Source: Apodospora peruviana | Lineage: Eukaryota; Ascomycota; Sordariomycetes; Sordariales; Lasiosphaeriaceae | Length of the DNA stretch: 64,000 nucleotides | Assembly (NCBI GenBank): GCA_033439685.1 | Contig: JAUEDM010000001.1 | Span: 2,976,001-3,040,000, forward strand | Direction of reading: 5' to 3' | Shown here: piece after piece, positions 12,388 through 25,133 of the stretch | Numbering within the stretch: the first letter of the stretch is position 1 | Layout of the letters: each line of letters starts with the position of its first letter | The notes under the pieces: generated by a model | What the model was told of the DNA's origin: nothing | What the model saw: the letters and a program-made list of their open reading frames with translations, nothing else | Database searches by the model: none | Made by a program: the position numbers and the translations under genes

Positions 12388-13057
12388 AGCGGCAGTCGAT
12401 GGAGGCCCACTCGGATGGAATCGGAACTTGGAAGGCGCAACTACAATGTTAGTTAGGGAATAGCCGAGATGTTTACCTCGGATACAACAGGTTCTCGGAA
12501 TGGTTTACGAAAATGGCGATATGAGATAGAGATCAATGAAACAATACTAGCCCCTCATCCAATGTTCTACTCCACGCGTGCAAACTTGAACTTGTGACAT
12601 GGGGCTGGGAATGTCGTCGCTGTCAGCTGCGTCTTGGAGGTTGATGTCATCCCCCAAACCCGGACCCACGGGCTTGGTGGGGATGATACTGCCACCTGGT
12701 TTGCTCTTGGCGTTCGCTTTGCCAGCTGGTGAGTGGTTGCTACAGTAACGCTCCAAATATTTTGATAAACCCTTGCAAGATGAAAACACGACAATCGCGG
12801 GGGATCGCTGTGGTTGGTCGCGCAGTTGCGGTCCGAAACAATCTTCAACTCAGCATTCACCAAATCTCACACAGAAGTGAAAGTTGTATGAACACCAGGT
12901 AGGTCGGCAACCGCGGGGAAACACAGCACGCGCACATATCTTCACTTTGTTTTTTTCATCCGAACAAACTCAAAGATTTTGGAGAGCCCATTCGAGAACA
13001 CTGGACCCCGCCAATCCTGGTGTCGGCATTCCGCACTTTTAACAACACCAAACCAAG
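12388..13057. other. Intergenic: enolase 3' end and BUB1 promoter
   Basis: The region carries the enolase 3'UTR and the short BUB1 upstream region, tandem genes on the same strand. Small minus-strand frames at 12547-12863 show no domain or splice support. No other feature was seen. Confidence 0.5.
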
Positions 13058-16000
13058 ATGGCTTCCAACGACCTGATCAACTTCGATGTCATCGAGAGCC
13101 AAAAAGAGAACATCCAAGCCCTCCCGAGCGGTCGGTCTGCCAAGAAGCTCGCCGAGCTCTTCTCTCCGACACACACACCGCTCGCCAGAATGGCGACACC
13201 ACCGAACCCGTCCGACACCAAGAACGTCAACGATGCAATCCGCGCCGAGTACGAGGCCGAGATCGCCACCATCTCAGAGCACGACGACCCCCTCGACGTG
13301 TATGATCGCTATGTGCGTTGGACACTGGACGCATATCCCTCGGCGCAGGCGACGCGGGAGTCGCAGCTGCATCTCCTGCTCGAGCGCGCAACGAAGTCGT
13401 TTGTAGGCGCGCCGCAGTACAAGAATGATCCACGATACCTCAAGATGTGGCTGCATTATACCCAGTTGTTTTCGGATTCGCCAAGAGAGACGTTTGTGTT
13501 CTTGTCGAGGCATTCGATCGGCGAGACGCTGGCTCTGTTTTACGAGGAGTACGCGGCTTGGCTTGAGGGGGCTGGACGCTGGGCACAGGCGGAGGAGGTT
13601 TATAAGTTGGGCATTGAGCGCGAGGCGCGGCCTACGTCGCGGTTGCTACGCAAGTTTGGGGAGTTTGAGCAGCGAAGGGCGATGCTGCCTGAGGCTGATG
13701 TTGGTGGACCGTCGTCGCCGGCTCTGCCTACCGTTCGACCGGCGCTGGCGGCGAAGATTGATCCGTTTGTTGCTGCAGCGGCTGCGGCGAGGGATCCCCA
13801 GGCCCCGAGGCCAAACAGCGGAGTTGGGGGACAAGCAGCCGCCAAGTCTGGACGGTCCAAGCTCACTATCTTCTCAGACGCGGACGCGCCACCTGCGGCG
13901 CCAGCACTCTCGACGAGAGGGGCTGGGTCGAAGGGTTGGGATAGCATCGGATCGCTGGCGGACCGCAAGAAGGAGAATGTTGTGGAGGCGAAGCCGTGGG
14001 TTGGCGAGACGTTGAAGGCGGGCGGAAAGAAGAGGTCCGGCCCCAAGCTGGATGTTTTCAGGGATACCGTAAGTCATGACCCAAATACTCTCCCCTTCCT
14101 CACACAACAACATGTTGATCAAAATAGGACTAATTGTTTTTGGGCTGGTCTGGCGCTTGTGCTCTTCTGTAATTAGTTTATGTCTCAGCAGCTTTCACAA
14201 TCACACATTCCCATTCATCATTCAAAGGTGCAGGTTACGGTGAACCCGGCGACCGGCAAGAAGGAACGCGTGTTTGTCGACTTGCGGGTGGTGTATCCGA
14301 CTCCTGACGAGCCCGGCACGGAACTGAGCTTTGAGGAGGTATGGGCTGCACGACGTGGCTGGCTCGGCCATGAATGGGAGCCTGAAATTCCTCGGGCTGC
14401 CAGCCCCGTGGATGACGTTATGCACATGGATGAGAATTTCATCCCGGAGATCTCGCAGAAGCCGTCCGAGAAACTAATGGTGCATCATGATGTTGTACGG
14501 CTGGACGAAAACGGGACTCCTATCTATCCCAAGGAGAACAGCAAGCCCAGGAAAAAGAAGGTCATTGAAGTCAATGAAACACAGATAAGTATGTTGAACC
14601 TGGATTAAGGGGTTTGTGTGTGGTGAGCTAACAGGGACATAGTCAAAGCGAAACTGGACTCGCCATCTCGTCCCAAGATGATGAAGAGGAAGCAGCCGGC
14701 GGAGCCTACGATGACGCTTCATACAAAGGCGGCAACTGATGATATCTATGACATCTTCAACGCGCCGCTCCAGCCGGAGGTGTCTATTAATGATGGTAGT
14801 GACGATGATTATGAGACGGACGACTACACCAGCGGTGCCGAGAGCACGGGAACCACGAGAAATATCACGACGAGCGAGGCTGGGGACGTGGATGAAGTGG
14901 AAGAGGAGGAGGAAGAAGAAGCAGAAGTCGAGAGCTCGGACGTTAAGAGCCTCAGCGAGTGGTCCGACTTTTCGACTCGAAGGCACATCCCCGACCTTGA
15001 TGCGCCGGCTGGAGAGCAAAACAATACCCAGGTATCCGATTTAATTGACATCCACGATGAAGGCCACGACTCTAGTGGAGTTGGGTCTAATCAGCGGGAC
15101 CAAACGCCAGAAGAGGACGATGAAGAGGACGACGGGTACGTGGGCACACCCGGGGAAGACTTGCCTCCTAGGACGAAGACGGTCTTCGTACCGATCCCCC
15201 CCGAGGACTACGTCCCTTCGCGACGGACATACAGGGATCCAATGGAGATGGCTAACAACCGCCTGCCCTTTATGACGCCCATCACGGAGCGGACCGAGTC
15301 CTCGCTCGACTTCACTGCCAATCTTCTTGCCAAGACGCCCTGTAAGAAGGACGCCAGGAGAGGGGTCGCTGAAGAAGATGAGAACGAAGATATGGAAAGG
15401 GATCTCCTCCTCGAACAGCTCAGCAGCCCGCTGCGCGAAGTGATTGAGGAAGACGATATTCTTTCTCCCAAGGTGAAGGTTCCGCAACCACTGCTGCAGA
15501 AACAGAACCCGGGTGCTTCTGCTGTCGCCGTCGTCAAGAAACCGCTAGGACCCAAAGCAGCAGCGCCGCTGGCACCAAAGGCTGGCCCCATCATTATGGA
15601 CGCTCAGTGCAACCCCGTAGACGATAGCGTACGGGCCGAGATTCTTGAGAATATCCACCCGCCACTCAGCTCGTACGAAGCCTTCTACGATCACCGGACC
15701 GAAAAATACGAAAAGGGCGGCGAGATCCGCAAGTTTGTGAAAGCAATGGCCAAGTCTTCGCGCAACAGCAGACGAAGCAGCTCCGACAACACCAATGGCA
15801 AGATGTTGAACCTTACAATCACGTCCACTTCGGTGCCGGTGATTCAGTTCACCGATGATGATGTCTCTGGTCGGTCCTACACGGTCAAGAAGGAGTTGGG
15901 GAAAGGCGCGTTTGCCCCTGTTTATCTGGTCGAGAACTTGAACCCATCATCCACCGCGGTTCCGACTAGTAGTGATGAAAACGATGAAAACAACAACCAG

Positions 16001-16969
16001 GTAGTGATGGGCCGCGGCGCGTTCGCCCTGGCGCACCACCACCGCCACGAGCGCGAAGCGCTCAAGATGGAGCTGCCCCCGACGCCATGGGAGTTCTACA
16101 TGATGCGGCTCGCGCACGCGCGGCTGGGCCCGCACCACCGCGCCACAGCCTCGCTGTCGCCAGCGCTGGAAATGCACCTCTACCAGGACGAAGGGTTTCT
16201 CTTCCTGCCGTACTACCCCCATGGGACGTTGCTGGACGTGGTGAATTTCTTCCGGGCGGAACCGTCGGGCGTGATGGACGAGACGCTGGTCATGTTTTTT
16301 GTCGTCGAGCTCTTTCGGACGGTCGAGGCGCTGCATAAGGAAAAGATATTGCATGGGGATCTGAAGGTGGATAATTGTCTCCTGCGGCTCGGGTCGGGTC
16401 ATGGTGTTTACGGGACCCATGAGGGCCTAAGTGGGGCATGGCGTGCCGACGGCAAGGGGGGCTGGTCGTCGAGGGGCGTGACGCTGATCGATTTCGGGAG
16501 GGCGATCGATATTCGCGCTTTCCGGGGAGACGTGCAGTTCATTGCCGACTGGAAGACGTCGGCGCAGGATTGCGCCGAGATGAGGGAGGGGCGGCCGTGG
16601 ACGTGGCAGATTGATTATCATGGTCTTGCCGGGATTGTGCACTGCTTGCTTTTTGGCAAGTATATCGAGACTGTTAGGTGCGATAATGGTGGCATCGGCG
16701 GTGGGAAGAGGTACAAGATACGGGAGAGTTTGAAGAGGTACTGGCAGACGGAGATTTGGGGCGAGTGCTTTGATTTGCTGCTGAACCCGGGCGGATTTGT
16801 TGCTGCCGAGGAGGGTGGTAAGATGCCTGTGCTGAAGAGCATGAGGGCTGTGAGGGAGAAGATGGAGAGCTGGTTGGAGGGGAATTGTGAACGGGGGGTT
16901 GGGCTGAGGAGCTTGATGGGCAAGGTTGAGGCGTGGGCTACTGCGCAGGCGAATAAGGGGAAGAAGTGA
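13058..16969 (+). CDS. bub1: Spindle checkpoint kinase BUB1/MAD3 (MadBub type)
   Basis: Kinetochore protein that recruits the spindle assembly checkpoint and restrains APC/C. Exons are 13058-14068, 14228-14588 and 14643-16969, giving 1232 residues. The introns are 14069-14227 (GTAAGT) and 14589-14642 (GTATGT, branch GCTAAC). An in-frame alternative acceptor lies at 14233. Residues 14-20 carry a KEN box (SQKEN), followed by the Mad3/Bub1 TPR homology region (LDVYDRYVRWTLDAYP to LRKFGEFEQRR). A Bub3-binding GLEBS-like stretch (ELSFEEVWAARRGWLG) and a second KEN (YPKENSKP) lie in exon 2. An acidic linker follows. The C-terminal kinase has the glycine loop ELGKGAFAPVYLVE, a lysine in ALKMELPP, HGDLKVDN and DFG, so all catalytic residues are present. 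KEN boxes and an active-looking kinase in one protein indicate an unduplicated MadBub. It is convergent with the AP endonuclease gene. Confidence 0.96.
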
Positions 16970-17447
16970 ATGCTCGCTCGTATGACGAAAGTTGTTTGGA
17001 CGCAGTTGTTGCTTGACGATTATCCCTCATTCTTTCCTTTTGTTTATGGTCAGATTGGGCTGGTTTTGTGGTTGTGCTTTTCTGGCTTATTCACGAGACC
17101 TATACCATACCATACGGCAGAGCAGGGGCGTTTGGGTGTTTACCAGGCTGATATATATCTACCTACTCACATTAGTTTTGCTCGTTTCTCCTCGAGCAGT
17201 CTCCCTTCGTATAGCTCTAGAGGTCGGTTGCTTTAAGTACATTTGTTTCTCAGGTTACTTGATTTGATTGTTATCTGTCATCTTTCTCCAGTCGTAGGTT
17301 GCTGCTAACATTATCTTATGCTCATTACAAGGCCCAGAAGACTCCAATAGGTACCATATATTGTGTACAATCTACTAACACATGTATTATACCAGACACA
17401 GTCATTCTTTCTGACCGAGACAAATACTTCGAGGCCATACACGTAGT
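16970..17447. other. Convergent 3' region between BUB1 and AP endonuclease
   Basis: Both genes end into this 478-base spacer, which is T-rich and should hold two polyadenylation regions. Nothing else was recognised. Confidence 0.5.
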
Positions 17448-19013
17448 TTACTCAGTGCAGCTATCACATTCAGGGTCAGAGTCCTCATCTACCACCTTCT
17501 TCTTTGCCTTGCCCTTACCGGCTGCAGCCTTTTTGGCAGCAGCAGCCGCGTCCTTCTGCGTCTTCTTGTCCACCTGATCCTGGATCTTTTTCCGCTCGTC
17601 TGCCCCCTGAGCCTGCAACGCCGTCGCCTTGGCCAGCAGTTCGGGGTCCTCCGGGTCCCGCCCGATGAGGCTCTCGAGAAGTTTGATCTCGTCGGTCCAG
17701 ATCTGCTTGTTTTCCACCGTCTTGCCGTCGGGCCCCTTCTCGTCGATGGGCGTCTCGAGCACCATTGGCAGGTTCTGGAACGACTCGTGGTTCATGATGT
17801 TGTGGAAGGCGCGTAACCCTAAGAAGCCGGTGCCAATGTTTGCGTGGAGATCGCGGTGGGAGCCTAGGGGTGCTTTGCTGTCGTTTACTGTATCATTTAC
17901 ATAAAGGGGTTAGGATGGTTCTTTGTTTGTTTATAGTTGGCTAGGTAGTCAGGTTTAGGGGTAGACCTACAATGAAAGGCCCTCAGGTATTTCAGTCCGA
18001 CAATCTCGTCAAACTTGGCGACAGTCTCGGCGAACGCTTCGGGGGAGCGCAGGTCGTAGCCTGCGGCAAAGGCATGGCATGTGTCGATGCACACGCCGAC
18101 GCGGCTCTTGTCTTCGACATGGCTGATAATGTCTCGCAGCTCCTCGAATCTTGACCCGACGACATTACCGCTGCCGCACATATTCTCAAGCACGGTGATC
18201 ACTGATTTGGTCGCCTTGTGCGACTTGTTCAGCTGAGCCGCGATGCGACTGCAGGCCGCTTCCATGGAGTCTCCTCCTGTGGACCCCGGGTGGAAGTTGT
18301 ACAGCCGGATGCCCAGGGCATCGCACCGCTGGAGGTCGTCAACAAAGTTGTCGTATGCCTGGTCCGCCTTGGTCTTATCCGCCTGAGCGAGGTTGACTAG
18401 GTAGGAGCCGTGGGGCAGTACATGTTTTCCGGCAGCGTAGCCGTGTTCTTTTACGGCGGCGTGGAACTGAGTCTTTGCTTCGTCTGCTAGCGGCGGGTTC
18501 GCCCATTTCCTCTGAGATTTGAGAAACAAGGCGAATGCGTTTGCGCCAATGTTGACTGCGTTTTGGACTGAGTTTTGTACGCCTTCAATAATATCAGACA
18601 GAATTAGTCAAATTGATTCCTACAGGTCGGCTGGTCTGGACACAAAAGTCGTACGTACCTCCGGCACCGCTCACATGAGCACCAATGTACATGGCCCTCT
18701 TTAAAGAAGAGATAGCTGTCCTCGGAGCGAGTGGCATGTTGTCTTCTTCCTTCTCTGCTTTCGTCCTCCTCTTCTTGGGCGTTGGCTTCTTGGTCTCGTC
18801 TCCGGCAGGACTGTCGTTCTCGAAGTCGTCGTCTGCCTGGACAATCTTGCGCTTCGATACGGTAGTCTTCTTCACCTCAACTTTGGCGTATCCCTCGGCG
18901 GACTTCCTCCCAGAAGGACTAGTCCCATTGATAGAGGCGTTCGTTTCGACTAGTGCCGTCGTCGTCGCCGTCGCAACCTGGGACTTGACCTTGCGAGTCG
19001 GCTGGCGGCCCAT
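17448..19013 (-). CDS. apn1: AP endonuclease, endonuclease IV family (Apn1)
   Basis: Zinc-dependent nuclease that cuts 5' of abasic sites in base excision repair, nuclear and often also mitochondrial. Minus-strand exons are 19013-18659, 18582-17971 and 17887-17448, giving 468 residues. The introns are 18658-18583 (GTACGT...GAAG) and 17970-17888 (GTAGGT...ACAG), and both agree in phase. Residues 1-105 form a lysine-rich tail with PKKRRTKAEK-type basic runs, a likely nuclear localisation region. The core then begins with YIGAHVSGAGG and continues with FALFLKSQRKW, LPHGSYLVNL, YNFHPGS, VLENMCGSG, GVCIDTCHAFAAGYD, AFHLNDSK, GSHRDLHANIG and LETP. These hold the trinuclear zinc ligands of the family. 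The C-terminal 60 residues are an alanine/lysine-rich extension ending in acidic residues, beyond the bacterial family length. Confidence 0.96.
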
Positions 19014-21194
19014 AATGTCTGGAATGACCTCTTAATTGATTTCAATGCGGTTTTATCAGCAGGCCAGAGGTTGCTGTTGTTGCCAATGGTGACTTGGGGA
19101 CGATTGATCAAGCTCTGATTCGCGGGTCTGAAGCGACGTTCAGGGTCGTGTCGTGGGGAGACGCGGGTCTTCACGCGCCCACGTGAGCGCTTCAGCAAGC
19201 GCGTTAATTGAAAGTGATTAGATAAGGCAGGGGAATGGTCCGACAGCTCGCAGCTGCATTCCGCTAAAACTTCAGGGGGACGACAACCCCTAAACTTGAA
19301 ACTACGCCCATGCAAGCTTTCCGCGTTTCTCTCTGTCACTCTCCCCGCGTTTTCCTTCTGGCATGTTTTAGAAGGAGTGGCGTCTCTTGGCTCACCCAGA
19401 ATATATTCAATCACAGCATGCATCACCGTGACATGAAATGTACATTCGGTGTTACTCTGGCGGCCGCTCTGCGTCTCCATCAAACAGAGTTTTGAAGACA
19501 TCACCTATCGGGTCTGCTAGTCTCAGAGCGGTCACGGTGATTCCACCCAGTACAGATGAACCCCCGATGATGCCCCCCTTTCCCAGAGCAGTGAGAATCA
19601 GGCAGCAGAGAATTGCACCACCCACCCTTTCCGCTTTTTAAGTTTTCGACTTGCAAGTGGATCTACGGCCCCCTATTAAATACATCTCTCGCTAGTGTCT
19701 TCAATCATCGTCCTAGTGTACGAAATAAGCAGTATTTATCCAAAACAACACGATGAACCACAGTGTTGAACCCAGGCACCCGGCACATGGAAATGTCCAG
19801 AGGGGGTGTGGTATTGGGGGCCGCCTTGGTCAATGCGTGGTTCTAATCTTGTCGTGTCTGGGGGACGCGGCGAGGCATCATGTTGTATTCCGAGCTCCGT
19901 TTGTGCTAAGGGTGAAATGGAAAATAAGGCGAGAAGCGTAGCTGCGCATGAGATCTGCTTTGGGGGCCATCTGGCTCTGTCCGATCTCGTTTTCAGCTTC
20001 AAAATTTCCTTTATGAGTACATCCATCTTTACGACGATGCATTCCGCTCCATACCCGCTGCTGACTTTACACCTGTTTGCTTACTGCTTGTGGTTCACTC
20101 CCTCTGGCCAATTGTGGGTGACAAAGGGGTGCCCAATTGGCATCAGCTCCCCGTCTCGGAGCCGTAAGGCGATCGGTTTATTGCTATTTTTGTTTCCACA
20201 GATCCAGCCTATCGGTGCTTCTCAGCGCGGCGACGGGAGGCGGTGGCGATTCGTTTCCCAACGCTTTCACATCCGTTCTCGTGCCAAACGAGCGACGTGA
20301 AAGGGATGATATAGACTATAAGGTACCTTACTATGCTTTTCCAATAAGCAAATGGGTGCATATACATTTGCCCTGTACCTTGCAGTACGGAGTATACGTG
20401 TAGGAGACGAGACAAGGAGACACGTCTGTCCATGCCGTTTGTCTACGTGGTCTCCCTTCCACGTTTCCCTTGATGTTTCTTACCTTATCATGATCTGTTT
20501 GACCGGGGAGCCTTCTCGAAGCGCCAGCGTCTGACTGATCAGAGTTGAATTGCATAACATAGTGCCCAACATACCGTATCGCCCTTTTATATTCCACGGA
20601 TCCTGCTTAAAGGATCCTATAATGCACGTAGACGGCCCTTGGTGTAAACAGAGGTGTGGATAGACCCGTCGGAAGTTGGAACAATGGATTCAGGTTGTTG
20701 GTGGCTGACGAAGCCTTTGACCAATGCATGCAGCGAATGACATCCCGGCCAGCACCCCCTAGCTCCGCCCCAACTTTGTGAGGGTTGTAGGGAACATGCC
20801 AGTGGGCCAGGAGAAATACGGGAAGAGCACGCTAGGAATCAGGACTCTCCCAGCTGCAGGGCAGGTCGGGCTTTGCCCATCGCACTTGCATCCCGTCACT
20901 GATCAGCCATCATCACGCATCATTCACACTCCCGCTTCCTCTTGGTGCCTCACGGTTACCGCTTTCCCAGCGCCAGCTTCAGCCCCCATCACGATCAGCC
21001 ATCACTCCATCACCCATATCCTCCACCACGGCCAAGTTGTCACACGCGAGGACGTCGGGCCCGATGGACGACTGCTAGACCGACATCTAACTATTACACG
21101 CCGACGATGCTTCAACAGTCTTGCACCGTCTCCGTTAGCCGGTCGTCATTGTGAGCTCCATTTGCTGGATATCAAAACCCGCGCGCCGTCCGCA
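19014..21194. other. Divergent intergenic region, about 2.2 kb
   Basis: The region separates the minus-strand AP endonuclease from the plus-strand F-box gene and therefore contains both promoters. One copy of the 9-mer TACGGAGTA lies at 20386-20394. The open frame from 20778 runs in frame into the F-box gene, but its product before 21195 looks like translated leader. No RNA gene or transposon was recognised. Confidence 0.5.
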
Positions 21195-24100
21195 ATGGCG
21201 ACCGTCGCCGCCGGAGAGGGCCGCCGCTCATCCATCGAAAAGACGCCCATGGTCATGGACGACTACGACACAGCCGAGCCCGCAGCATTCGAGCGGTTAC
21301 CCGACGAAATCATCCAGCAGTATGTTTTAGCTGTCACTTTTTTTTGTCCCCACGCCTCGATCGCGTAATTCTAATGAAAGCAATGCAGGATCCTTCAGGC
21401 GACAGACTCAAACGGCTTTGCGTCGCTGGCACTGCTCAATTCGAAATGGAGGAGTGTCGCCCAGCAAGCCCATCTGTACGGCTACCACTTGTCGAACTGC
21501 CCATCGTACGCCATGAGCCATGCGTCGCCGCCGAGTGCTAGCGCCGATGACCTACCGAAGCTTCGACGACTTTTCGCGAGGGAGGTCAAGCGAAATTTGT
21601 TCGAGGCGTATCTACGACCCAGAAAAACAGTTATCAAGGTCATCTCCAATTCCATAAGCTCCTCGTCTTGTCCAGGTGGTGAAGGCATTCAGTTCAGCCC
21701 TTCACCCAAGGGGCATCATTTGCTGGGCTACAACTCGTCCAGGATCTACGTCATCGACGTTCGAGGAGCCGACATTGCTGTGAAGAGGGAGTTCAAAATA
21801 CTGCGACGCCCTGCTGCGACGTGCATTAACGATGCAGGCACTACGCTTGCCGTTCTCTTGACAGAAATGCAGGTCGATATTTACGATCTTACCCCGAGTC
21901 CGCCACGGAGAACCCAGTCCATAATCCTGGACCACAGTCCTCGCGCCATCGCCCTCTCACCCTGCGGCAGTGTCCTAGCTGCAGCGTACGAAGGTGGCAT
22001 CGAGGTATCGGCATTGAACCCGGGCGCTTTGTCCACGGAAAGGAGAGCAGTCAAATGCGACGCAGTAGATGCACTCTCCTTTTCGTTTGATGGGACACAG
22101 ATTTTGGGCACAACCGTTCATACTTCCCAACCTAATACTGTTATACTCACTGCCCCCTACTATGACCCTGGTAGCCTTATGGCCGATGATAACATCAGTG
22201 CTCTTTGGACTACTTCGATCCTCTTTCCCAACACCAGCCGCGACTGCAGCCACGCTGTCCTGATACAACATGGGAAGCACGAGGAAGCTGCCTGGACATT
22301 TACCTACGATCGCAGCTTCGAGACATTCCGAGCCGTACGGATCGATGATTTGCGGAACGGTACGACGTACTTTACTGGCCCGGTCCCGAGCCCAGCCTCC
22401 CAAGCAAAGTTGATTCCGTGTACGTTGCCTGCCGCATCGTACTACGGTGAACTTGTGTCGGCGGGCTTCCAGGGGAAAGAGGTCTGGCTTTATGGTGTTC
22501 CTGAGGACCTGGACGCGGTTCCTGAGTTGTCAAATCCGAGCAGTGACAACAGCTCCAATACGAGCAGTATTCTTCGCCGTAATAGCGGTCCCTCGATACG
22601 GTCGGCCTCAAGGATGCAGGAAAACAGCGATCCAGCAAGAGTACCTCAGTGGCAGGTTCTATGTGACAAGCTTCGAAACACGTTTATTGCTGGATGTCGA
22701 ATTGGCGAACTGGAGGGGGTCAACACAGTTAAATGGGTCGCAGATTTCCAAAGTTCTTCGGTCAAGGAGCGACTGGTCATCGCTGCTCGAGGGATCTCGC
22801 CTGTTGCTTCGATCACAGAGGATGAGGGGATAGATTTCGTCGACGGTGGCCGGCTAACTCTCGTTGACTTCGATTACAGCCTCGCCAATGGCGTGACCAC
22901 AGAAGTAACGATCGACGTTGGAACAAAGGAACCAGAGGTGCTCGAGGAGGAGCATCGGGACATGGCTACAGAAGTTGCTATTGTTCGCCGGCGGACAGTC
23001 GCCCAGAAGAGAGGTACTCGAGGCGCTGTCACCCGGGCTGCGACAACTGCGAGTCGTGCTCCCCCGGTTCCAGCCCTCCCTACGCCACCAGTCCCATCAT
23101 CCTCACGACAAGACGCCGAAGAAGACGATCCCCTCTTGCCCCGCCGTATTGGGACGCTTCCCGTGAGGAGGATTGATCCGCCTGCAATTACTGAAGAGAC
23201 TGATGTACAGGAGACGATTGAGGAACAAGAGGCTTTGGATGCCCCATATTCACATGCCAGTCCTCGATCGGGCACTACTCTGCGGCGTGCGGCTACCGCT
23301 GCAGCGGTCAATCGCCGCCTGCAACCGCAGCCCACGGCCGGCAATGTCGAATATCGGCGCGCCGATGGTAGAACCGAGCACCCTCACGAAAGTGACGCAG
23401 ACAACTGGGTCCCTCCACCACCTCCATATGCGAAAGAGGACCCTGGAGACATGCCTGACTTCTTGCGGCATGCAATACCACCAGTGGCTGTTGGTGCTCC
23501 ATCGGCAAATGGGCAGAGGCAACAACCCACCAGCGAACAACAGCAACGACAACAATCAGTTTACAGCCCGCCACCGGCGTCTCAACCGTTGCCGCGTAGT
23601 AACACCGTACTCCCTGTCCGACAGAACGCTCCACTTCCAGCTTTTCCACCAGTTCCGCCGATGCCCAATCTGCCTCTATCGGTATCGACGGCTCCTGTGC
23701 ACCAAAGGGAAGAAAGCGGATCCACACTTCGAACTGGCCCGGCCAACTCACGACCGACGTCCAGAGACTCTCGGTATCACGATGGGGAGAACATCTACGA
23801 TGTTTCGCCCCCGGAGTCACCCGCAGCTTCAGCCGTGAGACCGCATGGTGTTACCTCGAGGGAACCTAGTGGAACTCGCACGGCGAGCAGTCCTGCCCCA
23901 AGCCCTTACTCAAATCAGTTGGTATCGCCCGAATCGGCAAACAGTCCAAATCAGCAACAACTTCCGGTATTACCTCGCATTGAAACAGCCACTGCGATTT
24001 CTCAACAAGGCGGTCCCCCGGCTCTCGACCTGCACATTCCATCCCCTACACTCAGCAACATGATGCCGACATGGGATGGTACACAAGCCGCAAACAGTCC

Positions 24101-25133
24101 GTCTGTGAGAATGCTTTCTAATACAAGGACATGGCCAATGCAACCTAAGCCACAAGTAATGCCAGCAGTAGCAGCAGGTTATCCTCATTCTGCTCCTCCT
24201 ACCAACTTCGATGCCAACGACGCATTGGGTCGGTCCTACCCTCCTGCCCCTAGGCCTGATCAGTTGGCAAGCCTAAATAACCGGGCAGATCCCCCACGAC
24301 GGCTCTCGGGCGCCTTCCAAGTTCAGTGTGTGCCTGTAGGCAGTCGGGTCAGCGGAGACTTCGGGCCGAACCGGACGTCTTACCAGCGTCCTCTTTCACA
24401 ACAGCAACAATATCCACAATACCAGCAGCCACAGGGCCAGCCAGAATACCGGCCGCTCTCGCAGCAGAATCAGGACCCGCAATACCAACAGATGCAACCC
24501 CAGCCTATGTTCCAGTCGCAGCAGCAGGTTCCTGTGGTGCAGCAGTATGCTTACGCACAAGCTCACCAGTCCCAACCCCAACCCCAACCACCTCAAGAGG
24601 ACTTACCTCTAATTATCAGCACGCCCAAGGGTGTTACGGGTGCTTTTGACGCGCCAGACCGGCGTATATCGGGCCGTCGTGCAGAGGCGCCCATCCTCGC
24701 TCCCGTGCCGCGCCACCCACGCCCCACGGTTCAGTCAGCGATTCTCCGGCCCCCGACTGAACGAATGGACACGATCTACAGCGTAGCGTCGGTGAATGGC
24801 GGACAGGCTGTTGCAGGGCCATCCACTTTGGGCGTCCCGGCACCGGAATCAAGTTCGACCACACGTGTGTCGAGTCTGAACAGGAGGCAGAGTCGGGCTG
24901 AGCGCAGTGCTGCCAAAAATATCGCCGATGCCAAGCGGAGAGGATGGGCCGGCCGGACGAAGAGCACGAAGCGGAAGAGCAAGAAGAAGGATACGGACTA
25001 CGATGCTGCCAGCAGTGCGGCGTGGACGGACGTCACGACGACCAGCCAGCGATCGAACTTCTTTGGTAGTTTGCGGCCTGATTCTGCTGCCGGTCAGCAT
25101 GGGAGGGGGGACAGGAAGTGCGTTGTTATGTGA
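21195..25133 (+). CDS. Large F-box protein with WD-like propeller region and C-terminal CaaX box
   Basis: Probable SCF substrate adaptor. Exon 1 is 21195-21319, intron 21320-21388 (GTATGT...GCAG), exon 2 is 21389-25133, giving 1289 residues. The intron splits the F-box, which reads FERLPDEIIQQ then ILQATDSNGFASLALLNS and KWRSVAQQAHLYGY when joined. Residues of roughly 100-480 contain repeated strand-rich units such as IQFSPSPKGHHLLGY, AIALSPCGSVLAAAYEGG and ALSFSFDGTQILGTT, which look like a degenerate WD40 propeller. From about 560 onward the chain is a long disordered Pro/Gln/Ser region with Gln-rich runs. The final residues are a basic stretch and KCVVM, a consensus prenylation box. The start at 21195 is preferred over the in-frame 20778 because the extra residues lack conservation-like character. 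Confidence 0.85.

Noticed and set aside
20778..21194. N-terminal extension of the F-box protein
   Set aside because: It is in frame, but the residues are low in conserved character and lie in a leader-like stretch; the methionine at 21195 is preferred.
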